32,572 nt of DNA. Origin: a virus. Below, piece by piece: positions 11,560 to 19,140 of this stretch (position 1 is the first letter of the stretch; each line of letters begins with the position of its first letter). The position numbers and the translations under genes were made by a program. The notes beneath the pieces were generated by a model. It did no database searches. It was not told the origin of the DNA and was given only the letters and a program-made list of their open reading frames with translations. Where the stretch lies: the IMG/VR virus record IMGVR_UViG_3300042914_001571, positions 1 through 32,572 of that record, one strand, 5' to 3'.

Positions 11560-11981
11560 TGGCACGCCCTAAGCAAACCAATGTGATCCCGCCTCTGACT
11601 AACTGGGGCGGGGTCAGGAGTGTGCAGAGAAGGCTGGAGCGCTCTGCCACGATCCTTGAGAACCGTGAGGCGGTGGCTTATGCGTTGCTGTGCATGGCCA
11701 ATACGAAGATCACGGACATCATGACCTGGGACGAGTACGGCAATGTGAAGGTTAAACCTGCCAGCCAAATCCCTGAACATGCGCTGCAGGCGATCAAGAA
11801 CATCCGGGTCAAGACGGACAAGGATGGCAACTCTACGCTTGAGGTCGAGCTGTACGACAAGGTGGGTGTGCTGCGTCTGCTTGCCAAGGCTTCTGGGTTG
11901 CTGGACAACCCGGACGATGGTTCTGACAAACCGTCTGTGATTGATGTGAACGTGGTGGCACCACCAAGGGGAGAGCAATGA
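11559..11981 (+). CDS. terS: Terminase small subunit
   Basis: A 140-residue protein expected to recognise the phage genome and bring it to the large terminase subunit. The N-terminal region is helical and basic (VRSVQRRLERSATILENREAVAYALLCM), and the C-terminal part (AIKNIRVKTDKDGN…VELYDKVGVLRLLAKASGLLD) resembles small terminase proteins of podoviruses. The ATG shares a base with the SSB-like stop. Position one gene upstream of terL supports the call. It is short, and the usual N-terminal helix-turn-helix is not obvious. Confidence 0.75.
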   Translation: MARPKQTNVIPPLTNWGGVRSVQRRLERSATILENREAVAYALLCMANTKITDIMTWDEYGNVKVKPASQIPEHALQAIKNIRVKTDKDGNSTLEVELYDKVGVLRLLAKASGLLDNPDDGSDKPSVIDVNVVAPPRGEQ

Positions 11982-12226
11982 CAAAAGATGACATTATCCG
12001 CATGGCGCGCAAAGCCGGTCTAATCAACGATTGCGACGGCGTTTATTTTCGCGACCAAGACTCGTTTGAACGCTTCGCCGCCCTAGTCGCAGCAGCAGAG
12101 CGCGAGGAATGCGCGAAATGTGTTGAAACACGGGCAAGGCATTGGGATCAGCGTGAAGTTCCGTTGCACGGATTTGCGCGTGAACTTGATGTTGCTGCCG
12201 AAGCTATCCGCGCAAGATCACAATGA
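11978..12226 (+). CDS. Conserved small phage protein (MTKDDIIRMARKAG type)
   Basis: An 82-residue protein starting MTKDDIIRMARKAGL, followed by FERFAALVAAAEREECAKCVE and ending in AAEAIRARSQ. This is a very widespread small phage/prophage protein of unknown function, usually found among early or accessory genes. Here it sits between the terminase subunits. ATG overlaps the terS stop (ATGA). Confidence 0.8.
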   Translation: MTKDDIIRMARKAGLINDCDGVYFRDQDSFERFAALVAAAEREECAKCVETRARHWDQREVPLHGFARELDVAAEAIRARSQ

Positions 12227-12241
12227 GTCTCTGGAGGAAAC

Positions 12242-13795
12242 GTGGCAAGAACGAAAGAACAATCGGACAAAGCGATCTCAAGCTCCGGCCTGAACCTGGA
12301 CTTCTCCCAGAGCCCGGTGATCTACGACTTCATCCAGAGCAATGCGTTCGTCCAAGGCATCATGGGGCCGGTCGGGTCGGGCAAGTCATACGGCTGCGCC
12401 AGCAAGATCTTCCTGAAGGCCATCAAGCAGAAGCCTTCCCCCATCGACAACGTGAGGTATACCCGCTTTGCAGTGGTCAGGAACAGCTACCCGATGCTGA
12501 AAACCACCACGATCAAAACCTGGCTGGATCTGTTCCCAGAGTCCACGTTCGGCCCGATGCTGTGGACTCCACCGATCACACACCACATCCGACTGCCAGC
12601 AAGGGGTGATGCTGCTGGTATCGACTGCGAGGTCATCTTTCTGGCGTTAGACCAGCCCAAGGACGTTAGAAAGCTGCTCTCACTGGAATTGACCGGTGCA
12701 TGGGTCAATGAAGCCCGCGAGCTCCCCAAGGCTGTCATCGACGGCCTGACACACCGCGTTGGTCGATACCCGACCAAGCGTGACGGTGGTGCTACCTGGC
12801 ACGGCATCTGGATGGACACCAACCCGATGGACGATGACCACTGGTGGCACAACATGGCCGAGAAAGAGAAGATGACCGGCGCATACGCTTGGAAGTTCTG
12901 GAAGCAACCAGGCGGTGTGATCGATGTCGTGCCGGAGGAGTTGCCCGACAACCCCGAGGCCAATGACCATGTGTTCGCTGCAGGCAAGTGGTGGAAGGTC
13001 AACCCGCGTGCAGAGAACATCAACAACCTGCCGCCCGGTTACTACCAGCAGATGCTGCTTGGCAAGAACCTGGACTGGATCAAGTGCTATGCAGGCGGGC
13101 AGTACACCTATGTGCAGGAAGGTCGCCCGGTCTGGCCTGAGTACGAGGACGGCACGATGTCTGGCGACACCGAGGTTGATCCGACGGTGCCGATTCAGGT
13201 CGGGCTGGACTTTGGTTTAACCCCTGCTGCCACCATTGGCCAGCGCCTGCCGAACGGTCGCTGGGTCATCCACGACGAGATCGTAACCTTCGACATGGGT
13301 CTGGAGCGGTTTGGCCACCAGCTGCTGGGTGAACTCAATGCTGCCTATCCGAACCACCAGGTACTGGTCTGGGGCGACCCGGCAGGTATGGCTCGAGATG
13401 CGATCTATGAGGTCACGGCGTTCGACTTTCTCAAGACCCTTGGCCTGCGTGCGCAGCCGACCGCCAGCAACGACTTCAAGGTGCGCCGGGAAGCCGCTGC
13501 AGCGCCCATGCAGAGGCTGATCCAAGGCAAACCGGGGCTGATCGTCAACCGCAAGTGCAAGCTGCTCAGGAAAGCCCTGGGCGGTGGATACCACTTCAAG
13601 CGGGTGGCCATCGGGGCTGGGCAGGAACGGTTCAGAGATGCGCCCAACAAGAACGAGCACTCCCATATCGGTGACTCGTTTGGCTACCTGATGCTGGGTG
13701 GCGGGGAGTACAACCGCATGACCAGGCAGCACCAGCTGGGCGGCAGACCACCGGCACAGGTACAGGCCGGGACTGACTTCGACATCTTTGCCTGA
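12242..13795 (+). CDS. terL: Terminase large subunit
   Basis: A 517-residue DNA-packaging motor and nuclease. The N-terminal ATPase shows Walker A GPVGSGKS (42-49) and a Walker-B-like TGAWVNEARELP with the catalytic Glu (about 157-168). The C-terminal RNase H-like nuclease shows QVGLDFGLTPA (about 318-328) and VLVWGDPAGMARD (about 374-386), giving the metal-binding Asp residues. The protein docks on the portal, pumps DNA into the prohead and cuts the concatemer. GTG start at 12242 with GGAGGA upstream. Packaging mode (headful, cos or direct repeats) cannot be read from the sequence. Confidence 0.95.
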   Translation: MARTKEQSDKAISSSGLNLDFSQSPVIYDFIQSNAFVQGIMGPVGSGKSYGCASKIFLKAIKQKPSPIDNVRYTRFAVVRNSYPMLKTTTIKTWLDLFPESTFGPMLWTPPITHHIRLPARGDAAGIDCEVIFLALDQPKDVRKLLSLELTGAWVNEARELPKAVIDGLTHRVGRYPTKRDGGATWHGIWMDTNPMDDDHWWHNMAEKEKMTGAYAWKFWKQPGGVIDVVPEELPDNPEANDHVFAAGKWWKVNPRAENINNLPPGYYQQMLLGKNLDWIKCYAGGQYTYVQEGRPVWPEYEDGTMSGDTEVDPTVPIQVGLDFGLTPAATIGQRLPNGRWVIHDEIVTFDMGLERFGHQLLGELNAAYPNHQVLVWGDPAGMARDAIYEVTAFDFLKTLGLRAQPTASNDFKVRREAAAAPMQRLIQGKPGLIVNRKCKLLRKALGGGYHFKRVAIGAGQERFRDAPNKNEHSHIGDSFGYLMLGGGEYNRMTRQHQLGGRPPAQVQAGTDFDIFA

Positions 13796-13806
13796 TATAT
13801 CGCGGC

Positions 13807-13823
13807 GCAATCACATTGATTGC
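13807..13823. promoter_or_regulatory. Palindrome in the terL-cupin gap
   Basis: GCAATCA, CAT, TGATTGC: perfect seven-base arms in the 59-base gap before the cupin-like gene. A TTGATT within it and a TAGAAT at 13842 resemble promoter boxes, but their spacing of 20 bases is too wide to claim a promoter. Confidence 0.35.
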
Positions 13824-13854
13824 CCAGTGTCCAACTTTCAATAGAATCCTTTGC

Positions 13855-14322
13855 ATGAGCGACTTGATAAGCGCGGATGACGCAAAGCAGCTGATCTCAG
13901 GCTTTGCCACAAAGTCTGTGCGCGATCAGGTCATGAACATTCAGGCGTGGATGGTAGAGCAGCCGCAGGTCGATGTGCCGATTGAACACTGGTTTGCGCA
14001 TGGCTTGTATGTGCGGCAGATGAGGATGCCAGCAGGTCAGGCGTTTGTGGGGAAGATCCACAAGTCTGAGCACATCGTCATCATCGCGCAGGGCTGCATC
14101 ACGCTGCTAACCGATGAAGGCGTGGTAAAGCTGCAGGCTCCAGCGACGTTTGTGTCCAAGCCTGGTGCCAAGCGCGTGGGCTTTGTGCATGAGGACTTGG
14201 TGATGCTGAACGTGCATCACTCGTTTGAGACTGACATGGAAAAGCTGGAACAGGAGCTGATCGCTCCTGACTTTGCAGAGCTTGATTCCTATTTGGAACT
14301 GTTGAAATTGAAGGAGAAATAA
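13855..14322 (+). CDS. Cupin-like phage protein
   Basis: About 155 residues from ATG 13855; a start at 13816 is also open, and neither has a clear ribosome site. The middle has the strand-rich pattern of a cupin (LYVRQMRMPAGQAFVGKIHKSEHIVIIAQG… KLQAPATFVSKPGAKRVGFVHED). Similar proteins occur in podoviruses between terminase and portal genes. Whether it is enzymatic or structural is unknown; the metal-binding histidine set of enzymatic cupins is only partly present (His in KIHKSEH and VHED). Confidence 0.7.
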   Translation: MSDLISADDAKQLISGFATKSVRDQVMNIQAWMVEQPQVDVPIEHWFAHGLYVRQMRMPAGQAFVGKIHKSEHIVIIAQGCITLLTDEGVVKLQAPATFVSKPGAKRVGFVHEDLVMLNVHHSFETDMEKLEQELIAPDFAELDSYLELLKLKEK

Positions 14323-14769
14323 ATGGTCTGGATCGCAACGGCAATTATTGCTTCGACCGCTTACAACGCCTATGAGGGGCGCAAAGCTCGCAAGGAAGCA
14401 CAACGCCAACAAGATCGAGCACTGCAGCAGCAGAAGGCTGACGCTGAAGCCATGCGCACTGAGGTAGCCCGTCAGACCGCTGAATACCAGAAGCAGAGCA
14501 CATCGCTGCAACAGCAGTCGGATCTGGCGCGACAGCAGTTCGACGCGCAGCAGCTGCAGTACAAAGAGAACAAGCTGGCAATGGAAAACAAAGCCAGAGA
14601 AGTGCAGGCAGCGGCAGACGAGGAACGTCGCAAGGCTGCACAGCAAGAAGCATCTGCGCTGCGTGCCCGCACCCGCGGTGGTCGCAGGTCGCTGCTGTCA
14701 CAGGAGCGCATGACACCTGAGCTCGGCGTTGAGGCCACAACCCTCGGCTCCGGCATGAGGATGCAGTAA
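14323..14769 (+). CDS. Coiled-coil protein with N-terminal hydrophobic segment
   Basis: A 148-residue protein with a short hydrophobic start (MVWIATAIIASTAYNAYEG) and a very Gln/Ala-rich helical region (about 20-110), then a basic Arg/Gly-rich stretch and a Met-rich end. AAGGAG precedes the ATG, which follows directly on the cupin stop. Comparable proteins lie before the portal in related podoviruses and may be minor virion or ejection components; this is inferred from position and composition. Confidence 0.7.
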   Translation: MVWIATAIIASTAYNAYEGRKARKEAQRQQDRALQQQKADAEAMRTEVARQTAEYQKQSTSLQQQSDLARQQFDAQQLQYKENKLAMENKAREVQAAADEERRKAAQQEASALRARTRGGRRSLLSQERMTPELGVEATTLGSGMRMQ

Positions 14770-15419
14770 TGGCGACCGCATATCAGAAGCGGATGATGCT
14801 GCGCAAGCAGTCTGACCTGACTCGCATTGCAGAACAGTACAAGAAAAACATTGAGGCGATGACTGGCCAATATCAGTCAGAGTTCGCCGCTTACCAAAAG
14901 CAGCGCGATGAACTCATGGCTCCGTATGAGGCTGCGGTCAAGCAATACAGAGAAGTGCAGATGCCTCAGTACGAATCTGCGGCAGCTGCATATAGGCAAC
15001 GTCTTGAGAATTTTAATAACTCATTATCCGACTACGAAGCAAACCCAGAACAAAGACAAGCTGTCTTTCAAATAGTTGGTGGATCTCCAGCCGCATGGCA
15101 GGTAAAAAATTTGAGCACCGGCAAAGTTGGACAAATGCCATCAAGCGCAATAGATGATTTGAGATCTCAAGGATATGAGCAGGATGGGAGCACCTTTTAT
15201 AAAGTAACAACAAGAGCGGTTCCAAAGTTTAATGAAAAAGCTCCTGTGGCCCCAGCTGCTCCAACGGCTCCGCAACTTCCTGAATTCGATCAAGAAAAGT
15301 TTGAGCAACAAAGAGCGCAGCTGCAAACAAGCTATCAGCGCGAAGTCGGCGAGCGCAAAGGTGCGCGACTGGCAGCTGTATCGCGCAGAACATCAAGACC
15401 TTTATTGAAAGATGCATGA
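14769..15419 (+). CDS. Unknown virion-region protein with coiled coil
   Basis: A 216-residue protein; ATG shares a base with the previous stop (TAATG). Residues 1-85 are helical and Gln/Tyr/Glu-rich, a middle part (about 90-155) is a small polar globular-looking segment, and the C-terminal part is again Gln/Lys/Arg-rich after a Pro/Ala linker. The DNA from about 15000 to 15240 is visibly richer in A and T than the flanks, which suggests a swapped-in middle segment. No family recognised; paired with the preceding coiled-coil gene. Confidence 0.7.
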   Translation: MATAYQKRMMLRKQSDLTRIAEQYKKNIEAMTGQYQSEFAAYQKQRDELMAPYEAAVKQYREVQMPQYESAAAAYRQRLENFNNSLSDYEANPEQRQAVFQIVGGSPAAWQVKNLSTGKVGQMPSSAIDDLRSQGYEQDGSTFYKVTTRAVPKFNEKAPVAPAAPTAPQLPEFDQEKFEQQRAQLQTSYQREVGERKGARLAAVSRRTSRPLLKDA

Positions 15420-15577
15420 TGGACAAGGTTCGCAAAGTGATGGGCGAATACAAAGAGGGCAAGCTGAAGTCGAGCTCTGGTCAAAAGGTGACGAGCCGCG
15501 ACCAGGCGATTGCCATTGCCTTGTCTGAGCAGGAGCGTGCCAAGCGCAAGCGTGGATTGATGAAGGAACAGTCATGA
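15416..15577 (+). CDS. Small basic protein, DUF6496-like
   Basis: A 53-residue protein from an ATG overlapping the previous stop. The pattern KVMGEYKEGKLKSSSGQKVT followed by SRDQAIAIALSEQE matches a short domain (I believe DUF6496) common in bacteria and phages, usually read as V-M-x-E-[FY]-K-x-G-x-L followed by R-x-Q-A-I-A-I-x-L-S. The end is Lys/Arg-rich. Function unknown. Confidence 0.75.
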   Translation: MMDKVRKVMGEYKEGKLKSSSGQKVTSRDQAIAIALSEQERAKRKRGLMKEQS

Positions 15578-15732
15578 AAGAAGTCTGGGACAAGCCAAGA
15601 CCCAAGGATTTGGGCAAGCCTGAGAAGCTATCAAGCGCAGAGAAACGCAATGCCATGCGTCGTGCGCAGAAGGCTGGCAGACCCTATCCCAACCTGATCG
15701 ACAATATGGCCGCGGCAAGGGGCAACAAATGA
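15574..15732 (+). CDS. Small basic protein with AGRPYPNLIDNM motif
   Basis: A 52-residue protein, ATGA-overlapped on both sides. The C-terminal half (RNAMRRAQKAGRPYPNLIDNMAAARG) is a conserved element in small phage and prophage proteins near the head genes. Basic and soluble. Function unknown. Confidence 0.7.
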   Translation: MKEVWDKPRPKDLGKPEKLSSAEKRNAMRRAQKAGRPYPNLIDNMAAARGNK

Positions 15733-15905
15733 AAATCGAAATCAGCATCGAAAAGAACGGCAAAGACAAAGACGAGGAAATGGAACCAGAAATGATGGAC
15801 GAGCAGAAAATCGCCATCGGCAAGAAGCTGCAGAAGAACATCGCTTTGACGCGCATGGAGCGCAAGCTGCTTTCTGGTTATCTACTGAAGGATGAGGAAG
15901 ATTAA
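15729..15905 (+). CDS. Small acidic/basic helical protein
   Basis: A 58-residue protein whose ATG overlaps the previous stop and whose TAA lies one base before the portal ATG. The first half is acidic (GKDKDEEMEPEMMDEQ), the second half basic and helical (GKKLQKNIALTRMERKLLSGY). No family recognised. It completes a gapless run of three short genes before the portal. Confidence 0.6.
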   Translation: MKIEISIEKNGKDKDEEMEPEMMDEQKIAIGKKLQKNIALTRMERKLLSGYLLKDEED

Positions 15906-15906
15906 G

Positions 15907-17511
15907 ATGGAATACAAGACACCGCTGGGCGGCAAGCGTCTGAAGGTCGAGGAGATCATCAAGCGCCAGGCTGCAGCGCAAACCAAGAAGGACGAGTTTC
16001 AGCAGCTGTACCAGGATGCCTATGAGTTCGCCCTGCCCCAGCGCCAGCTGTATGGTGTCTGGGAAGGTGGCGCGACTGGCAGCAAGAAGATGCAGCGGGT
16101 GTTTGATTCGACTGCCATCAACTCGACCCAGCGGTTTGCCAACCGTCTGCAATCCGTGGTGTTCCCTCCGCAGCGCAAGTGGTCGCGGCTTGAGGCTGGC
16201 CCGACCATCCCGTTTGAAAAGAAAACCATGCTGCAGCAGATCTTGGACTCCTACGGGGACAAGATGTTTGATGTGCTGAAGCAGTCCAACTTCGACATTG
16301 CCATCGGTGAGTTCCTGCTGGATCTGGCTGTCGGCACTGCCTGCATGATGGTGCAGCCGGGTGACGATGTGTCGCCCATCAACTTTGTGCCGGTGCCGCT
16401 GTTCCTGGTCAGCTACGAGGAAGGCGCGAACGGTCAGGTCGATAACGTCTACCGCCGCATGAGGATCAAGGGCGAGAGCATTGAGCGCCAGTGGCCTGAT
16501 GCCAAGATGTCGCCCAACTTAAAGCGCAAGGTTGCAGACAAGCCTGCTGATGACATCGAGTTCCTTGAGGCCACCATCTATGACGCTGGTCGCGGCGACT
16601 ACTGTTACCACGTTATCTGGAAGGAAGGCAAAGAGGAGATCGTCTACCGCCGCCGCAAATCGTCGCCCTGGGTGATCTCGCGGTACATGAAGGTCGCAGG
16701 CGAAATCTACGGTCGCGGCCCGCTGATGACCGCCCTGCCCGACATCAAGACGCTGAACAAAACCATTGAACTCCTGCTGAAGAACGCCAGCATCGCGGTT
16801 GCCGGTGTCTACACCGCGGCAGACGATGGTGTGCTGAACCCGAACACCGTCAAGATCATCCCTGGCGCGATCATCCCGGTTGCCCGCAACGGTGGCCCGC
16901 AAGGCCCAGCTCTGCAAGCCCTGCCCCGCTCCGGTGACTTTAATGTGTCGCAGCTAGTCATCAACGACCTGCGCAGCAATATCAAGCGCATCCTGCTGGA
17001 CGAATCGCTGCCGCCAGAGAACATGTCGGCACGGTCGGCAACCGAGATTGTCGAACGCATGAAGGAGCTCTCGCAAAACCTTGGTTCTGCCTTTGGTCGC
17101 CTAATTAACGAAACCATGATTCCGCTAGTGGCCAAGATCCTTGAGGTCATGGACGAGCGTGGCCTGATCCAGCTGCCCCTGCGCGTCAACGGCCTTGAGG
17201 TCAAGGTGGTGCCGGTTGCACCTTTGGCGATGGCGCAGAACATGGAGGAAGTCAACGCGATCATCCAGTACCAGCAGCTGATGCAGTCCGGCGCTTTTGG
17301 CTCAGATGGCCAGCTGGCACTCAAGAACGAGGTCGCGGTCGATTATGTGGGCGACAAGCTGGGTGTCCCGGCAATGGTGCGCAATACCGCCGAGGAACGC
17401 GCTGTCATCAAGGAAGAAGCCCAGCAGCAGCAGGCAATGGCTGCGATGGCGCAAGCTCAAGTGATGCAACAGCAGCAAGCTGCCCTACCCGCACCTGAAG
17501 GAGCAATGTGA
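15907..17511 (+). CDS. Portal (head-to-tail connecting) protein
   Basis: A 534-residue protein of the podovirus head-tail connector family (T7 gp8-like). It forms the ring at the prohead vertex through which DNA enters and leaves and on which the tail is built. Recognisable features are the N-terminal EFQQLYQDAYEFALPQRQLYG, FDSTAINSTQRFANRLQSVVFPPQRKW (about 70-96), and the later region ending in a Gln-rich tail (about 505-534) typical of the portal barrel end. Length is normal. The ATG at 15907 has GAGG upstream; a start 15 bases earlier is in frame but with a poorly spaced site. Confidence 0.93.
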   Translation: MEYKTPLGGKRLKVEEIIKRQAAAQTKKDEFQQLYQDAYEFALPQRQLYGVWEGGATGSKKMQRVFDSTAINSTQRFANRLQSVVFPPQRKWSRLEAGPTIPFEKKTMLQQILDSYGDKMFDVLKQSNFDIAIGEFLLDLAVGTACMMVQPGDDVSPINFVPVPLFLVSYEEGANGQVDNVYRRMRIKGESIERQWPDAKMSPNLKRKVADKPADDIEFLEATIYDAGRGDYCYHVIWKEGKEEIVYRRRKSSPWVISRYMKVAGEIYGRGPLMTALPDIKTLNKTIELLLKNASIAVAGVYTAADDGVLNPNTVKIIPGAIIPVARNGGPQGPALQALPRSGDFNVSQLVINDLRSNIKRILLDESLPPENMSARSATEIVERMKELSQNLGSAFGRLINETMIPLVAKILEVMDERGLIQLPLRVNGLEVKVVPVAPLAMAQNMEEVNAIIQYQQLMQSGAFGSDGQLALKNEVAVDYVGDKLGVPAMVRNTAEERAVIKEEAQQQQAMAAMAQAQVMQQQQAALPAPEGAM

Positions 17512-17837
17512 TGGATTTCGGAAACAGACCAGACGGCACAAAGAAAGGCGCAGGATATTTTGGTGTCATCAAGCGCCCAGACGGCAACGTAATGAGCGAG
17601 GTCAGTATTGGTGTCAGCCTGGAGGGAAAAGAAACTTTGCTGCCGCTGATCGTGCCAACGCTAAACAAGCAGGAGATGGACTACTTGATGCGAAACGATC
17701 CAAAGTCCAAAACCTTCATGAGCAAGTTGCCGTCAACAATTATCGACAAAGCAGTCGATCACGCGGTCATGCGGATGAAGGAAGGCAAGTCGCCGTTTGC
17801 AGATCCGAACGAACCTGTTGCGAAGTTGCCGCGATGA
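17511..17837 (+). CDS. Conserved phage protein, NRPDGTKKG type
   Basis: A 108-residue protein starting MDFGNRPDGTKKGAGYFG and continuing with VIKRPDGNVMSEVSIGV, LPLIVPTLNKQE and KAVDHAVMRMKEGKSPFA. This layout is common to small proteins encoded among structural or internal virion genes of podoviruses. The ATG at 17511 shares a base with the portal stop; GGAG is 8 bases upstream. Virion location is likely, function unknown. Confidence 0.75.
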   Translation: MDFGNRPDGTKKGAGYFGVIKRPDGNVMSEVSIGVSLEGKETLLPLIVPTLNKQEMDYLMRNDPKSKTFMSKLPSTIIDKAVDHAVMRMKEGKSPFADPNEPVAKLPR

Positions 17838-18097
17838 GCTGGGAAGAACTAGAGCAACTTGAGGAGTCGCCGGACATCCGTGCTGCTACCCAGCAGCGCG
17901 ATGACCTGGCAAAGCTCTGCCTGCGCGTACTCGGCACCGAGGATGGTCTGGCGCTGCTGAAGTGGCTGCAGGACATGTATGTGGACGTACCTGTCGCCGT
18001 GCCGGGTACGGACTCCTCGCACGCTTACTTTGCCGAGGGGCAGAGAAACGTCGTGCGGGATTTAATGGCGCGGATCAACCAAGCAAGGAACCTATGA
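17834..18097 (+). CDS. Bbp19-like small head-region protein
   Basis: An 87-residue protein with LLKWLQDMYVDVPVAVPGTDSSHAYFAEGQRNVVRDLMARI, the pattern of the small family named after Bordetella phage BPP-1 Bbp19 (leucine-rich helix, aromatic residues, then a YFxEGxRxV segment). In other podoviruses it also lies between portal and scaffold. ATG and stop overlap both neighbours (ATGA). Function unknown. Confidence 0.8.
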   Translation: MSWEELEQLEESPDIRAATQQRDDLAKLCLRVLGTEDGLALLKWLQDMYVDVPVAVPGTDSSHAYFAEGQRNVVRDLMARINQARNL

Positions 18098-18885
18098 CTA
18101 CAGACACCGCCGTCGAGCCCAGTGCTGGCACTGGCCTACTCGACAACGTGAACCTGCAAGACGATACCAACACCGAAAGCAAGGATGCGGTCGCCATCGA
18201 CCACAAGAATCCTGACAACCCGGCAGCACCGGCATCCGATACCGGCGCACCCAAAACCAAACCGGAATATCTGCCTGACAACTTCTGGGATGCCGACAAG
18301 GGCGAGGCCAATCTTGAGGCCATGTCCAAAAGCTGGGCAGACCTGCGCAAGCAGATTAGCCAGGGCAAGCACAAGGCACCGACAGACGGCAACTACGATG
18401 TGAGCTCGTTTGGCGACAACGCTGCCGACAACCCAATGGCGCAGACGCTGGTCGGCTGGGCAAAGGAAGCCGGGATCTCGCAAGCGCAGTTCGATGATCT
18501 GTCCCGCCAGCTGCAGGAAAAGGCCAAGGAACTGGTCGGTGGCGAGACTGTGGACGCTGCCGCAGAGATGCAGAAACTCGGCCCAAACGGCGGCGCACTT
18601 GTCAACGGCATGGCCGACTGGGCTCGCGGTCTGATCGCCAAAGGAACCTGGGGGCAGGAGGACTGGGACGAGTTCAAGATCATGGCTGGCACGGCTCGCG
18701 GCATCACGATGCTTGCCAAGCTGCGCGAAACCTACGAGGGCAGGATGCCCATTGAAACTGCTCCGCTGGAAGGCGCTCCGACCAAGGAGGAGCTCTATCA
18801 GATGGTGGGCGATCCCAAATACAAGACCGACGCGGCGTACCGCCAGAAAGTGGAAAAGCTGTTCGCCCAGGTGGTCAAGGACTGA
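18094..18885 (+). CDS. Scaffolding (capsid assembly) protein
   Basis: A 263-residue acidic protein lying just upstream of the major capsid gene. Residues 1-60 are acidic and disordered-looking (Asp/Thr/Pro-rich), followed by LPDNFWDADKGEANLEAMSKSW…LRKQI, typical of phage scaffolds, and helical segments. The C-terminus ends in a helix with basic residues (YRQKVEKLFAQVVKD), suited to bind the capsid protein. It is expected to guide prohead assembly and then leave. The ATG overlaps the previous stop. Confidence 0.85.
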   Translation: MTTDTAVEPSAGTGLLDNVNLQDDTNTESKDAVAIDHKNPDNPAAPASDTGAPKTKPEYLPDNFWDADKGEANLEAMSKSWADLRKQISQGKHKAPTDGNYDVSSFGDNAADNPMAQTLVGWAKEAGISQAQFDDLSRQLQEKAKELVGGETVDAAAEMQKLGPNGGALVNGMADWARGLIAKGTWGQEDWDEFKIMAGTARGITMLAKLRETYEGRMPIETAPLEGAPTKEELYQMVGDPKYKTDAAYRQKVEKLFAQVVKD

Positions 18886-18919
18886 TCTCTCGCACGCGGC
18901 CTGCCATTGCCGCGTCTTT

Positions 18920-18951
18920 GCCCCGCCACCTCCCCCGGCGGGGCTTTTTTT
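18920..18951 (+). terminator. Rho-independent terminator between scaffold and capsid genes
   Basis: GCCCCGCC, nine-base loop, GGCGGGGC, then seven T. A strong eight-pair GC stem with U-tract. It separates the capsid gene from the upstream packaging operon, so the capsid needs its own promoter or read-through. Confidence 0.88.
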
Positions 18952-18973
18952 GTTCATTTGCCAATCGGACTGG

Positions 18974-19001
18974 TTGCAAATAGTTCACGCGACAATACAA
19001 T
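18974..19001 (+). promoter_or_regulatory. Promoter for the capsid/tail operon
   Basis: TTGCAA (18974-18979), 16 bases, TACAAT (18996-19001): a good sigma-70 match placed just after the terminator and about 140 bases before the capsid ATG. It probably drives the major capsid gene and the tail genes behind it. Confidence 0.65.
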
Positions 19002-19140
19002 CAGCCGCAAGGCATACCGGGCGACCGGCCCTGACCTGTGGCGAGACACCACCGACTGGCCTCCGTAAGTGGCAAGCAAGGCCCGGACATCCGGCTCACC
19101 GACGCGCAAAACCCTGACTACTTAACCGAACGAGGTCAAC
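19002..19140 (+). other. Capsid mRNA leader
   Basis: About 130 bases of untranslated leader between the predicted start site and the capsid ATG. It has several GC-rich self-complementary pieces (for example CCGGACATCCGG at about 19083-19094) and a GAGG ribosome site just before the ATG. No convincing open frame. It may stabilise the very abundant capsid mRNA. Confidence 0.45.

Noticed and set aside
13816-13847. TTGATT and TAGAAT as promoter boxes before the cupin-like gene
   Set aside because: The spacing of 20 bases is outside the usual range.
14992-15003. ATAGGCAACGTC, identical to part of the last iteron at 10682-10693
   Set aside because: A single 12-base match is expected by chance many times in 32 kb, and there is no array around it.
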